In this document: piece by piece, positions 11,601-23,600 of the stretch
Layout: every line of letters begins with the position of its first letter
How positions within the stretch are numbered: the first letter of the stretch is position 1
From: Dipteris shenzhenensis
Taxonomy: Eukaryota; Polypodiophyta; Polypodiopsida; Gleicheniales
Strand: one strand, 5' to 3'
NCBI GenBank assembly: GCA_047967505.1
Contig: CM106540.1
Length of the DNA: 64,000 bases
Position numbers and translations under genes: made by a program
The notes under the pieces: model-generated
The model's database searches: none
The model's input: the letters and a program-made list of their open reading frames with translations, nothing else
Told to the model about the DNA's origin: nothing

Positions 11601-14600
11601 AAAAACACAGTTTTGAGAACTGAAAATGATCCTGAATGAAGAGCAGAGTGCTCTTTCTCCTTCTCTTTTTCTCCCAAAAAAAAAACTGATGTACCTGTTG
11701 TACTTTTGTACCAGTGTACTTGTGCAGAGTACCTGTGTACCTGTTGTACCTCTGCAGGGTTCAAAATTTTTTTTTTCGAAAAATGTACTTCTCTTGACGC
11801 AGATCCCTGACGAAAGAGTAAAGACGCCCCTCCCTGTCGCAATCCGTACGACGGTCCATACGGTACAGTCGAAGGTACGGTGTCCGTACGACTGTACGGC
11901 GCGACCGCGCGATGCCCAGATCTGCCCACGCGTGCGCTACTTGGCACCGCCCTGCTGCAGTCCGCGATGCGCCGCCCTGCTTCAGCCCACGATGCGCCGC
12001 CCTGCTGCAGCTCGCGATGCGCCGCCCTGCTGCAGCTGCCTGCGCTGTCCTGCGTTGCTGCCTGCTCTATGTCAAGGGGCACAAGCCCCGAGGGAAGTAG
12101 AGGTAGAGGGAGCTGGTAGGCAGGGGTAGGGAGGAAGTGAGGCTCTGATACCAGTTGAAGGGAGAAGGAATGGGGGAGAAGTACAAGAGGGAGAGAGTGA
12201 GAGAGAGAGAAGACTCCAAATGTGCGGGTGTGTAGTGATGAGCCACACCACAAACTCTTAAGTTTTATTAGGATTAGGTTTTCCCCCTATGACTGTCTTA
12301 AGACAGTCATAGGTGTCATATCTTTAATAAAGGGGTGGCAATGTGCCTTTACCCCAACAGATTCTTTAAAGGAAAATGTCGACCGACCCTTCCGAGGTCA
12401 TGTTACCTCAACTTGAGTGTAACATAACTTCCCTCTTCAGGCATCAGCATCCTCGATGATAAAGTCTGGGAACACTCTCCGTAACTGGTATACGGATTTT
12501 AGGTAGCTTCTGATAGAGGTAGACCATGCCATACAACCAACACCGTGGGTATCTTCCGATTGCGTACTTGCATTGTTCCTCGGTCCAGGATTCCTGTTGG
12601 TTTGCGTCTTGCATTATCCTCTATCTCCTGAAACAAAACAACACCCTCGATTAGTGAGTCACTTGTATGCAAAAAAATTCTTTAAACGAGAAACATGAAA
12701 CACTGGGTGCACCTTACAACCCTGTGGCAATTCTAATTTATATGCTACCTTGCCTATTCTTTTTAGAATTAACCACGGCCCACAATATCAAGGTGATAAC
12801 TTAGCACACTCTCCTGCAGTCAAAGACTTAGTGCTAAGGAACTCTGAGAAAAACTTTTTCCCCTTCCTTAAATTCTCTAACGGATCTGTTTTCATCCGCA
12901 TACGCCTTAGCTCTATCCATAGCTTGGCGGATGTTAGCTCTCGCAAGTGCTAGCATCTCCTGTTGGAAAATAGGAGGGAATGAATCACTCAAACCTCCAC
13001 CCAAGATCTCTCCCACTCTTCCAACACATTCAACTCAGATAACTGATCACAGATGCAATAAACACTCACTCAGAGGTAACTTAAACAGAGAGAGAGAAAG
13101 AGTATATTCATCCATCGGATGGTGGGCAGAAACTGGCTCCAAGGGAGCAATACAAAACTCAGCCAAGTGCTGAGGAAAACTGATGGAACTCTCTCTGTCA
13201 AACTGAACCAGCTCTGAGTGCACAGCACAGCCTAGGAAGGAGGCTTTTTGTCCTGCACTGGATGCTGGAAATACTGAAGGAGTGGGTCTTTTATAGGCAC
13301 TGCCTAGGCCCTTAGGGTTGACCGACCAGCAGGGTCGGTACCCTGTCCGGTGGCCGTCCATATGCCCTGGAAATCTGACTAGGGTTGGCCCTGGTTGGGC
13401 CGATTGGGCCTGCCACAGGCCCCTATAAAAGGGTGCCCTGTGCAGCCAGTCCATGTGGCTGTAGACGCCTCCAAGGGAGGCACAAGGCCCCCTATATCTC
13501 TGCTGTTGCAGGCAGCAACCAGCCTATGTGCTGGTTGCCTGGGTCTCTCTCTTTCCCAGCCCTCCTACCTCTCACTGCCCCTTGTCCCCTCAAATCGAGG
13601 GCTCACAGGTGGGCACAGTGAGCCTCTAACACCCCCCCTCAATGTCACAACTGTGGGCCAATCCCCATGCATTTGATGAGGTGCTCCATATGTTCTCGAG
13701 GGAGTGCCTCCGTGAAGAGGTCGGACAAATTATCGGCCGTCGGGCAGTAGATAAGCTCGATCACGTTGTCGATGATGAGCTCTCGAACAAAGTGGTAATG
13801 AACTTCGATGTGCTTGGTCCGCGCATGGCACACTGGATTCTTGGCAATGGCTATGCAACTCTGAGTGTCGCACATCAGCACTGTTGCGTTCTCCTGACAC
13901 ACGTCCATGTCCTCCAGAATCCACCTCAACCACAGTGTCTCACAAGCTGCTGTACACTCGGCTCTGTACTCTGCCTTTGTAGATGAAAGAGCCACCGTGG
14001 GTTGCTTCTTACTCAGCCAAGAGACGGCACCAGATGCAAGTAAGAAACAATAGCCTGTTGTCGATCTTCTGGTGTCAGCATCACCCGCCCAATCATTGTC
14101 ACAGAACCCGCCTAGTTCGATGCCTTTGGTGTAGGTGATCCCATAGGTGCAAGTACCCTTTAGATACCTCAGTACCCGTAAACCTGCATCCCAATGACTC
14201 TTCCTGGGAGAAGCAGAGAACTGGCATAATAGCCCAACTGAATAACAAATATCAGGTCGAGTATTAGTACGGTAAAGCAAACTTCCTACTAATTGTCGGT
14301 ACAATGGAGTATCGACCGGCTGAGATGTGTCGTGAACACTTAGCTTGAGCCCGACCTCCATGGGAGTTAATGCTGTCCTGCAGTTCTCCATCTGAAATCT
14401 CTTCAGAAGTTCTCTGCAATATTTCTCCTGTGAAATGAAGATCCTGTCTTTGGCCTGCTTTACTTCAATCCCAAGGAAGTAATGTAATAACCCAAGGTCA
14501 GTCATCTCAAATTCAGACACGAGTAGCTCCTTGACCTGTGAAATCTTCTTGACATGATCACCTGTCAAGATAAGATATTCAACATAGAGGATGAGTACCA

Positions 14601-17600
14601 GTCGCAATCCCTTCTCAATGAACAAGTAAAGGTTTGCCTTAGAAGGACTCCGACTAAGCTCTATCTTCTGAAAGAATACATCAATCCTTTGGTACCAAGC
14701 TTTGGGGGCTTGTTTCTGCCCGTATAATGCATTCTTCAACCTGCAGACCTTTAATGGGGACCCTGGATCGTGAAAGCCCGGTGGCTGCTCCATGTATACC
14801 TCCTCCTCCAGGGTTCCATCAAGGAATGCGGACTTCACATCCATTTGAGAAATAGGCCACTGGAATTGGGCAGCAAGGGCAATCATTGTCCGGATAGTAA
14901 CCGTGCGGGCTGTGGGAGCAAAAGTTTCATCAAAATCCAAGCCTTCAGTTTGAGCAAAACCTTTGACCACTAACCTTGCTTTATACTTATCCAAGCTGCC
15001 GTCTGATTTGTATTTAAGTTTGTATACCCACTTAGTGCCGATGACTTTCCGTCGCAGTGGCTTGGCCACTAAGCCCCAGGTATTGTTCTTCAGGATAGTA
15101 TCCATCTCTACCTTCATGGCAGCCTGCCATTCTGGATTGTCCTTCGCCTCCTCGAAGGTCCTTGGCTCGTCAAGCTGAACCACCAACGCAAAATTCACTG
15201 ATGGGGTCTTTTGAAGACGTTGAGACCGCCGCAATCCGGAACTGCTACTCTCAGGTAATTCGGTGACCCGAGACTCTTCCAATGTCCGGAGGTACCATTG
15301 GGGCAACTTTTTCTGCTTCTCTGTGGGAGGAGGAACGGGAACTTCTTCCGGAACATCCTGCTCTTCCTGAGTATCTTGTGGAACATCAGCTTTTGATTTT
15401 GCCACCTGTTGGATGGTCAACTTGGGGCGGGGTGGGTTCGGGGGTTGAACAATCTCCTCCTCCTCAATCTACGGCTCCTTCTGGGGTTCAAGTTCCTTTT
15501 CCTCGAAGACAACATCCCGACTGATAAGGATTTGCTTCTTTACTGGGTCGAAGAGTCGATAGGCCTTGGATTCTTCGCTATACCCAACAAAGATACATTT
15601 TCCGCCACAGGCCCCTATAAAAGGGTGCCCTGTGCAGCCAGTCCATGTGGCTGTAGATGCCTCCAAGGGAGGCACAAGGCCCCCTATATCTCTGCTGTTG
15701 CAGGCAGCAACCAGCCTATGTGCTGGTTGCCTGGGTCTCTCTCTTTCCCAGCCCTCCTACCTCTCACCCCTTGTCCCCTCAAAGCGGGGGCTCACAGGTG
15801 GGCACAGTGAGTCTCTAACATCTCCCGCATCTGAACCACAAAGTTCGCGGCACTAGGCACTTTCTGAGGTACTCCAATTGTAGTTGGATTCGCCAGTCTA
15901 TAACCATAGTTCAGCTTAAACGGATTGAACCCTGTAGAGTCATGTTTTCTATCATTGTAGGCAAAATCTAACAATGGCAACCACTTGTCCCATGTATGTT
16001 GCCTCAATGACACATATGCTCTAAAAATATCCTCTAAAATCTGGTTGATTCTTTCCGTCTGACCATCCGTTTCTGGATGATCCCCACCACTCATTCCCAA
16101 CTCAGCCCTTAGTGTCTCAAACACCGCAGTCCAAAAATGACCGGTAAATTTGACATCCCTGTCTGACACTATGGATTTGGGTAATCCATGCAAACGAAAT
16201 ATATGTTTAATAAACAAATCCGCCACTTGCGGGGCACTAACAGACTCACTAGTTGGAATGAAGTGAGCCATCTAGGTAAGACGATCAACCACCACAAGGA
16301 TAGAATCATATCCACCTTGTGTTAGGCAGACCTATAATAAAGTCCATGGAAATGCTCTCCCTCCTACCTAGTGGTATTTCCAAGGATTGTAAAAGTCCGG
16401 GTGGCTTCACCCGCTCTACCTTACTTACCTGACTTGAAAAACAACGTGTCACATATTCATGAATATGCTTTTTCATCTTTGGCCAAAAGAAATCTCGTCT
16501 CACGAGATCATATGTCTTCTCGACTCCTGAATGTCCCGCACATGGGCTATCATGGCATTGTTGAATGACTCTCTGCCTGAGATCATTCTGATTAGGTACT
16601 ACTACCTTGCCATTTCTTTTCAGCATACCATCTCTTATGGTATATCTTGCATAAGTTTGGCCTTTTTTGGATGCCAGGTCATCCTTTTCCCCGGGTTTGA
16701 ACACATGAGTCTTAGGCCAAAGGCTCTGGACGAACTCGTCCACCTTTTGAGTTTCTCTAATCTCGGTCATTAGAGCACTCTCTAATACCGTGAAACTCAT
16801 ATTATGCATAATGCGTGACAACGCATCAGCAACTTTATTAAAAAGAATTTAGAAACACTTCTTACCTCCTGACGAAGCATCTCGAGCTTGGGATCAGTAT
16901 TGAAACCTTCGTTAGAGAAATTTATCAGTGGCAGAATACATTGATAAGTTCAGAGAAAGTGTAATGAAAGTTTATGAACCTCTACCTCAGTCAATCCAGG
17001 TAAAAGATTTTATTTTTGGATTAAATGATCGGATCAAGATGGAAGTTCGGGCTAAGTATGCGAACAAGCTAGATGAAGCAATTGCCATAGTCCTGAACTA
17101 TGAGGATGCAAAAGGGAACAGACCAAGTGGGTTGGTGCAGGTTGGGACTCGGTATGAGTACTCGAAGAAAACTGGGTTTAAGAAGGAGTGGATTAGCAAA
17201 GGGAGTGCCTCACAGCCTAGTGGTCAAGCCAAGCAGGCGAAACCAGTTGAGACTGCTAAATCAAGTATCACCATTGGAAGGAAAAAAGAAAAGTAACACC
17301 AATGGCAGCCCGGGCTTGGTTGAAGTCTTCTTTGAACCCAGAGTAAAGAGAAAAAGCGAGGAGAGAAGGCTTGTGTTTTGGATGCCTTCAGCCTCATTAG
17401 TGGAAAGATTGTCCACGAAACAAGGATCGTCTGATGGCTGAGATGGTGATCTCAGAATGCGACGTGAAAATGGAGGGAAGTCCCAGCGGAGAACAGATGC
17501 AGATTCAGCTAGCGGGATCTTCTGAAAGGTTTGTTATGTGTCTTTATTGCTAAGTTAGTAACTAGTGCACCTGATAATGTCCTGTCAAAGCCCGCAGCAA

Positions 17601-20600
17601 CGGGGTATACATCCTTTAATGATACGGAGTTAATTAAGATGAAAGGGCAAGTAGCCAGTCATGATGTCATTGTGTTGTTTGACTTAGCGTCAACGTACAA
17701 TGTAATTAACTCCGAGCTTGTAAAGAGGCTAAAACTAAAGACTAGCCCATCTGACTATGCATATACAGTCAGAATGGCAAATGGAAGTTCAACTGAAGTA
17801 TGGGACCAAAGGGTTACCCAGTTAGAGCTTCGAATTCAGGACTATGCTGAGAAGCTTGATTTTGTCATTTGAAATGACAAAGCTTGCCCATGCATACATA
17901 GCCTTGGGTAAGGCTTGGCATTCTAGGAAGAATCCGGGCATAGATTGGAAAAAGATTATCAATTCAAGATGAATGATGTGCTGTATGTCTTACGAGGTGA
18001 AAAAGATATACCTCAAGGACCGTTGGTTTCCGTAATGGAAATTCGAAAAGCTCAAGAAGACTTTTTGTTTCTTTGTACAGCATCAGTAGAGCCGATTGAT
18101 GATTCTTCGGCTAGCATTGATGTTGCCCAAAATGGAGAGATGGCCAAGCTGGTTGATCAAATAGCAGAGGAGTTTTTTGATTGTTTTAGGGATGAGTTAC
18201 CTTATGGGTTACCTCCAGAGCGGAATGTTGAGCGTAAGATTGAACTAATCTCGAGGGCAGAACCTGTGAATAGACCTCCCTATAGGTTGAGTTTTACCGA
18301 AGAAGTGGAGATACGAAGACTACTGGAAGAATACCTCAAGCTAGGGCAGATTCAACCCAGTTTCTCACCTTTTGCTTCGCTACTTTTCGCCTTTGTATAG
18401 ATTACAGAGCATTGAATAATATCACTATTAAGCACAGGTATTCGATGGCTCGGATCGATGATTTGCTAGATGCATTACATGGGGCCGTAATTTTCAGTAA
18501 GATAGATCTTAAATGTGGCTACCATCAGATCCGTATTAGAGCCGAGGATGTGCATAAAATCGCTTTTAGAAGCAGGTTTGGACATTATGAGTTTTTGGTA
18601 ATGCCCTTTGGACTTACCAATGCTCCACCTACATTCGTCATGCTTATGAGCGATTTACTACGTCCATATATCGGAAAGTTTGTAGTACACTTTATTGACG
18701 ATATTCTTATATTCAGCAAAAGTATTGCTGAGCATTACGAACACTTAAGAATAGTGTTCAGTACTTTGAGGAAAGCCAGTCTTTATGTAAATAAAAAGAA
18801 AACTATACTGTGTATGGTAAGACTTGAATATTTAGGATTCATAATTACTCTTGAGGGGGTAGAAATGGATCCAAAGAAAGTGGCTGCGATACTGACTTGG
18901 CCAATCCCTCAGAGTTTACCACTTTGCGATCATTCTTGGGATTTGTTCAATTTTATCGAAGGCATATCAAGGGATATTCCGAAATAGTATCGCCATTGAC
19001 TGATCTGGCCTCAGATAAAGTACCTTTTATATGGGGACAGAATCAACATGAAAGTTTTAACACCATAAAACAAGCTGTGGTCTCAGGACCGGTGTTAAAA
19101 ATAGTTGATCCCCAGAAATCGTTTTTTCTTGAAACCGATGCAAGTGGCATTGCGGTAGGAGCAGTTCTTCTCCAAGAGGGAAGGCCAGTAGCCTTTGAAA
19201 GCAAGAAGCTTTCTCCCTCTCAACGAAATTGGCCAACTCATGAATTAGAGTTGTATGCTGTTGTCCATGCTCTGAAAACATGGAGACATTATTTGTATGG
19301 GTCAGAGTTTTATGTTGATGTTGATCATGAATCATGATACTCTGAAACATTTTTGTAAACAATCTGACTTGAGAGGCCGCCAAGCTAGGTGAGCAGAACT
19401 CATGCAGGAGTTTAACTTGACGATTCGGTACCGAAGAGGGAAGGATAATAAAGTTGCTGATGCATTGTCACGCATTATGCATAATATGAGTTTCACGGTA
19501 TTAGAGAGTGCTCTAATGATCGAGATTAGAGAAACTCAAAAGGTGGACGAGTTCGTCCAGAGCCTTTGGCCTAAGACTCATGTGTTCAAACCCGAGGAAA
19601 AGGATGACCTGGCATCCAGAAAAGGCCGAACTTATGCAAGATATACCATAAGAAATGGTATGCTGAAAAGAAATGGCAAGGTAGTAGTACCTAATCAGAA
19701 TGATCTTAGGCAGAGAGTCATTCAATAATGCCATGATAGCCCATGTGCGGGACATCCAGGAGTCGAGAAGACATATGGTCTCGTGAGACGAGATTTCTTT
19801 TGGCCAAAGATGACAATGCATATTCATGAATATGTGACACGTTTTTTAGAACTCACGTCTCTTCAACCCAACGTTTCTGCTCCACATCGGAACAATAAAG
19901 AGCACTCATCACTGACCGCTCTTTCCATGCGTTACTCCCGTTACATAGTTTCGTCACGCCCTTGCTCGGTTAGACAAATAGCCAAGGCTTTTACGCAAAA
20001 GAAAATCCAGCTTTTAATTGTGCTTTCGTATGTCGATTCCTTGCAAATAAGCTTTGCACTAGTCAGAGTGTCACATGCACCTCTGCACTTAGGTGCAAGG
20101 TGACACACTGGCTACATCGACAAGTGTATTATAATTCCCAGATAGGAGATTTTGTCGTATGCTGTGACCCCTTTGTGAGCCCTTGTCCAGGGACAGTCAG
20201 GCACAAGCTACGTAGGTCAGTCTCTCAGCCTTAGGTCAAGTCAGCAGTCAGTTCTTGTTCACTAGTACCCACTAGAGAATAGTAGGTTAAGTGTTTCCAT
20301 CTTATAGGTTAGGAGTCCCTTTAGGGTCCCCAAAGGCTGGACAGGTAAGCAGGGAAGGCAGCCTGCAAAGGCTGCCCAAAAACTCCCCTGGCAAATGAGC
20401 CAGGGAGGGCTTTTTATAGGCTGGTTGTAGGCCAGCCAGTCTGTAAAACAGACTGGGTTGGCTCAGTCTAGTGCTATAAAAGGGCCCCTTGGCTGCCCTG
20501 TTTTCTCATTCAGTTTGCTTCTGCCTTCAGTCCTCCTACAGCTCCACTTCAGCCTCCTGTGCAGCCCCTGAGATCCTCTGCCTTCAGTCCTCCTACAGCT

Positions 20601-23600
20601 CCACTTCAGCCTCCTGTGCAGCCCCTGAGATCCTCAGATCTGGCCCTGCTCTAGCCTCAGTTCCTTGGCCATCAGTTCAGCCTGATCTGAAGGTGATCAC
20701 GCAGCACAACAGTCGGAGGTTTGGTCCAGCAAACGGAGAGAGGTTTGGACACTGTTTCCTCAGCTTTCTCAGCTCTCTTTTACAGTTTACACAGCTCACT
20801 CTCAGCTCTATATTTCCATCATCTCTCAGTTCTCTCATAGGATCTATCACTTCTAGCTTTTCACTCTCTCACTCACGCAGTAACCCTGCATTCCGCTAGA
20901 CAGCACAAGCCTCTTCCTTGCCTTGCAGAAGCGTCCTACATCGTCAGAGAGTGGACAGCATCAAGGTCTCGGTATTGGTCGGCGTTGCCTCTCAAGTCTT
21001 TGGGTCTGCTATACGTGTGCACAATGAGCTCTTCAGAAGCATGTTCCGTGCTCTCTTGAAGAGTGTTCTTTGTATTTCTCAGTTCTCCAAGTATAAAGCA
21101 AATTCTCCCTTGATTGGGGGAGGGGGCCCTCAGTGGGCACAGGGACCCAATCGGTTGTCGACTCTAGTCTCTCTCTACCCTCATCTCCTTCCTCTCTCTA
21201 TGGTAAACAACGCTCATTCCTCGCTAAAGGTTTAAAGAAGGTCGTGCTGTGAATTACACGATCAAATAATTGTTGCATGTTACACAGAGTCAGTGCGTGA
21301 TTCCGGGGCTGTGAATGCGATGAAAGGCGGGGAGATGGAGAACAAGACCTTGCTGACCCAAAACCACCGGTGTCATTCAAGCATCGAAGAGAGCATTGAC
21401 GGAATTCAAGGTCGAGGAGAGAAATACTACGTCCGCTCAATACGATGCAGTAATATTTCGGCTCACTCTCTTCAGGTTAGTCAGCTCAACAGTCAATAAG
21501 TCGTGACCAGCGCGTGCGCCACCCTGATGTTCAACGTGTTGGAAAGGTCACCTCCCCATTTGTAAGCCCCCAAATGAGGAGACCTAGGGCAGGATGTGCC
21601 CCAGAAGAAGAGAGGCGGGTACCTGGCTGATCTGCAGGAGCATAAGGCGGAGCAGAGGACAGCAGTAGGGACCCAAGAGAAGAGACCACATATGACGTCA
21701 GCAACATTACGGAATAGTACATAGCCGAGGCACACACGTGGCAGATCAAGAGAACAAGGAAAACAGGCTCTGACATGGCAGGTCAGAAGCGCAGGTGTAC
21801 GGGGCTGCATGGGGCCTGGTAGAGCAGCAAATGGGGCTGCCAGTGGGCAGTGGCATGCCTTATATAGGCTGGGCCCCTGCCTTGATTGGAGGGCCAAAAG
21901 CCCTAGAAGTGTGGGCCAAAGGGCCCTAGTTTTGTGAGCCCTTAAAGGGCTGGTTGGGCTGAGCCAACCAGGTCGGTTGGGCCAGCCAACCTGGTCTGTC
22001 CAGTCGGCCCAGATTGGGACAGACTGGTCGGGTTTTTGACAGGCCCCTAGGCCTATAAAAGGAGGGGCTTCATGCCCCATTATTCATCCAACATCCAGCA
22101 GAAAGTGGAGCAGAGAGGAGCAGCCTGAAGGCATTCCCTTTGGCCTCATCTTGGAGGTAAAGGAGAGTTGAAGGAGTGCTGTAGACTGAGTTCCCTAAGG
22201 GCTGGGACCTTGGCTGTCTTCTAGGTCAGCAAGGTGTTGTGATCATCATACCTTCTGGAGCAGCCATTCACAAGCAGGTTGGAGCAGTGGAACAGGGACC
22301 TGTGTGCTGTAGACAAAGCTTGGCAGGGGCTGCCTACCTAGGCTGATTCATAGGCAGTAAGGTGGAGAAGAACACACTGGACGGAAAGTCTACAGACGCT
22401 CGAGGTGGAGCACACGGACTCGAGTCTAGAGATAGCCGGCAGATAGGAGAAGGACCTTGTGGTTAGATCAGAGGACTATACCATTGGTGGGTAAAAGAGA
22501 AAATGAAAGAGAAGAAAAAAGAGGTAAACAAAAACTTTTATGAAAAGCAAAAGGAAGACATACTTAGCAAGCAAAGCAACACTTATGTTGCCATCAGTGC
22601 CCAAGCATAAGCAGCTATATTGGGTTTCTAAAGACCCGCGGAGTCTCTTGGGCAAACCCAGTGCTTACTAAAATACGTCAAATAAACAAAAGAGAAAGAA
22701 AACAAGAAATAAAGAAGAAGAAACGAAGCAGGTGACTTAAGCAAAAATAAACAAGCAAGTCAAGAAACAAAAACTTCCAAAAAACTAGAAACTCTCTCTC
22801 TCTCTCTCTCTTATTTAAAACATAAAAAGTTAATTGGCACTTTACACTTATGTCTTGTTTCTGCAAAGAGGCAAAAATACATTTCTAACTTAGAAAGCAC
22901 AAGTATACTCAAACAAACTCTCTTTTGAAACTAAAAGAAAAACGGGCTATTCAGCTCCCCGCTCTTTGTTTCCAGCTTATGTTCATAGTTTTGGACGAAA
23001 ATATATATTTTGGTGTCTTCTATATCTAGCTGGTTCATTGTCTATTGATGAGTCTGCACATCTATTGAATGCACATAAGTAAAGAAGTTTGTGATTCCAC
23101 ACCTACACGACACTGTGTGAGCTCCTGGGCATTACTATAAGTCTTCCGCTGTGTGTACCCTCTGTTGGGTTCATTTCTAACATGGTATCAGAGCCCAAGT
23201 AGGAGGCTCACAAGTGTGGGAAGGCAGGGACCTTGCTGAAGGACGACCCTGATTTAGTCGCTCTTGGGAATCGACTTCCACGACTGGAGGATTGTGCCCT
23301 TGCGAGAAGGAGGGTGACTCAGGTTCAGTCAGGTGCGTTTAAAGTTTGCGGTCCAGGTTATCCGGAGATGTACTTTTGTTGCAGACCTTGCTGGGTTGAA
23401 ATAGACCCTCAAAGCATGGTATATATTTTGGTGTCTTCTATATCTGGCTGGTTCATTGCCTATTGATGACTCTGTACATCTATTGAATGCACATAAGTAA
23501 AGAAGTTTGTGATTCCGCACCCACACCGCACACCGTGTGAGCTCCTGGGCATTACTATAAGTCTTCCGCTGCGTGTACCCTCTGTTGGGTGATTTCTAAC

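Larger units (their letters stand above)
6432..12359 (-). mobile_element. Copia A: recent but defective Ty1/copia retrotransposon
   Basis: 5,928 bp. Its two 204-bp LTRs (6432-6635 and 12156-12359) look identical and start TGAAGGG and end CCCCAACA on the plus strand. Target duplication GATTC lies at 6427-6431 and 12360-12364. The priming site complementary to initiator tRNA-Met (minus-strand TGGTATCAGAGC) is at 12142-12153. It is inserted in the left LTR of gypsy J. Its polyprotein carries a stop and an in-frame 333-bp deletion relative to copia B. Confidence 0.95.
12961..15820 (-). mobile_element. Copia F: internally deleted copia element nested in gypsy J integrase
   Basis: Left LTR 12961-13631 (671 bp, minus strand starting TGTTAGAGGC) and a partial right LTR 15603-15820. 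Target duplication TCTCC lies at 12956-12960 and 15821-15825, and removing F restores gypsy reading (FVVQMREM then MLALARAN). The minus-strand TATA box CCTATAAAAG lies near 13290. The polypurine tract (complement of ccccccctcaa) is at 13632-13641. A deletion fuses the middle of the 5' LTR directly to the end of the integrase gene, so the priming site, gag, protease and most integrase are gone. Confidence 0.9.
12430..16842 (-). pseudogene. Gypsy J integrase region, split by copia F
   Basis: Minus-strand reading. 16821-16306 gives the zinc-binding N terminus (H...H...C-type, [20 protein letters not shown]). 16271-15826 gives the core with [12 protein letters not shown] and [11 protein letters not shown]. 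After copia F, 12955-12434 gives [29 protein letters not shown] and [20 protein letters not shown], the GPY/F-type end, then [11 protein letters not shown]. Frame breaks occur near 16290 and in the C-terminal part. The coding strand agrees with the orientation set by J's LTRs. It lies next to the 3' LTR, as expected for Ty3/gypsy order. Confidence 0.88.

Noticed and set aside
11591-12253. Frames in both strands over the copia A leader
   Set aside because: They cross the priming site and LTR boundary and depend on the 25-bp GC-rich minisatellite.
23183-23194. TGGTATCAGAGC-type words as tRNA genes
   Set aside because: They are only 12-bp complements of the initiator tRNA-Met 3' end next to LTRs, that is, primer-binding sites. 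No tRNA cloverleaf was recognised in the window.
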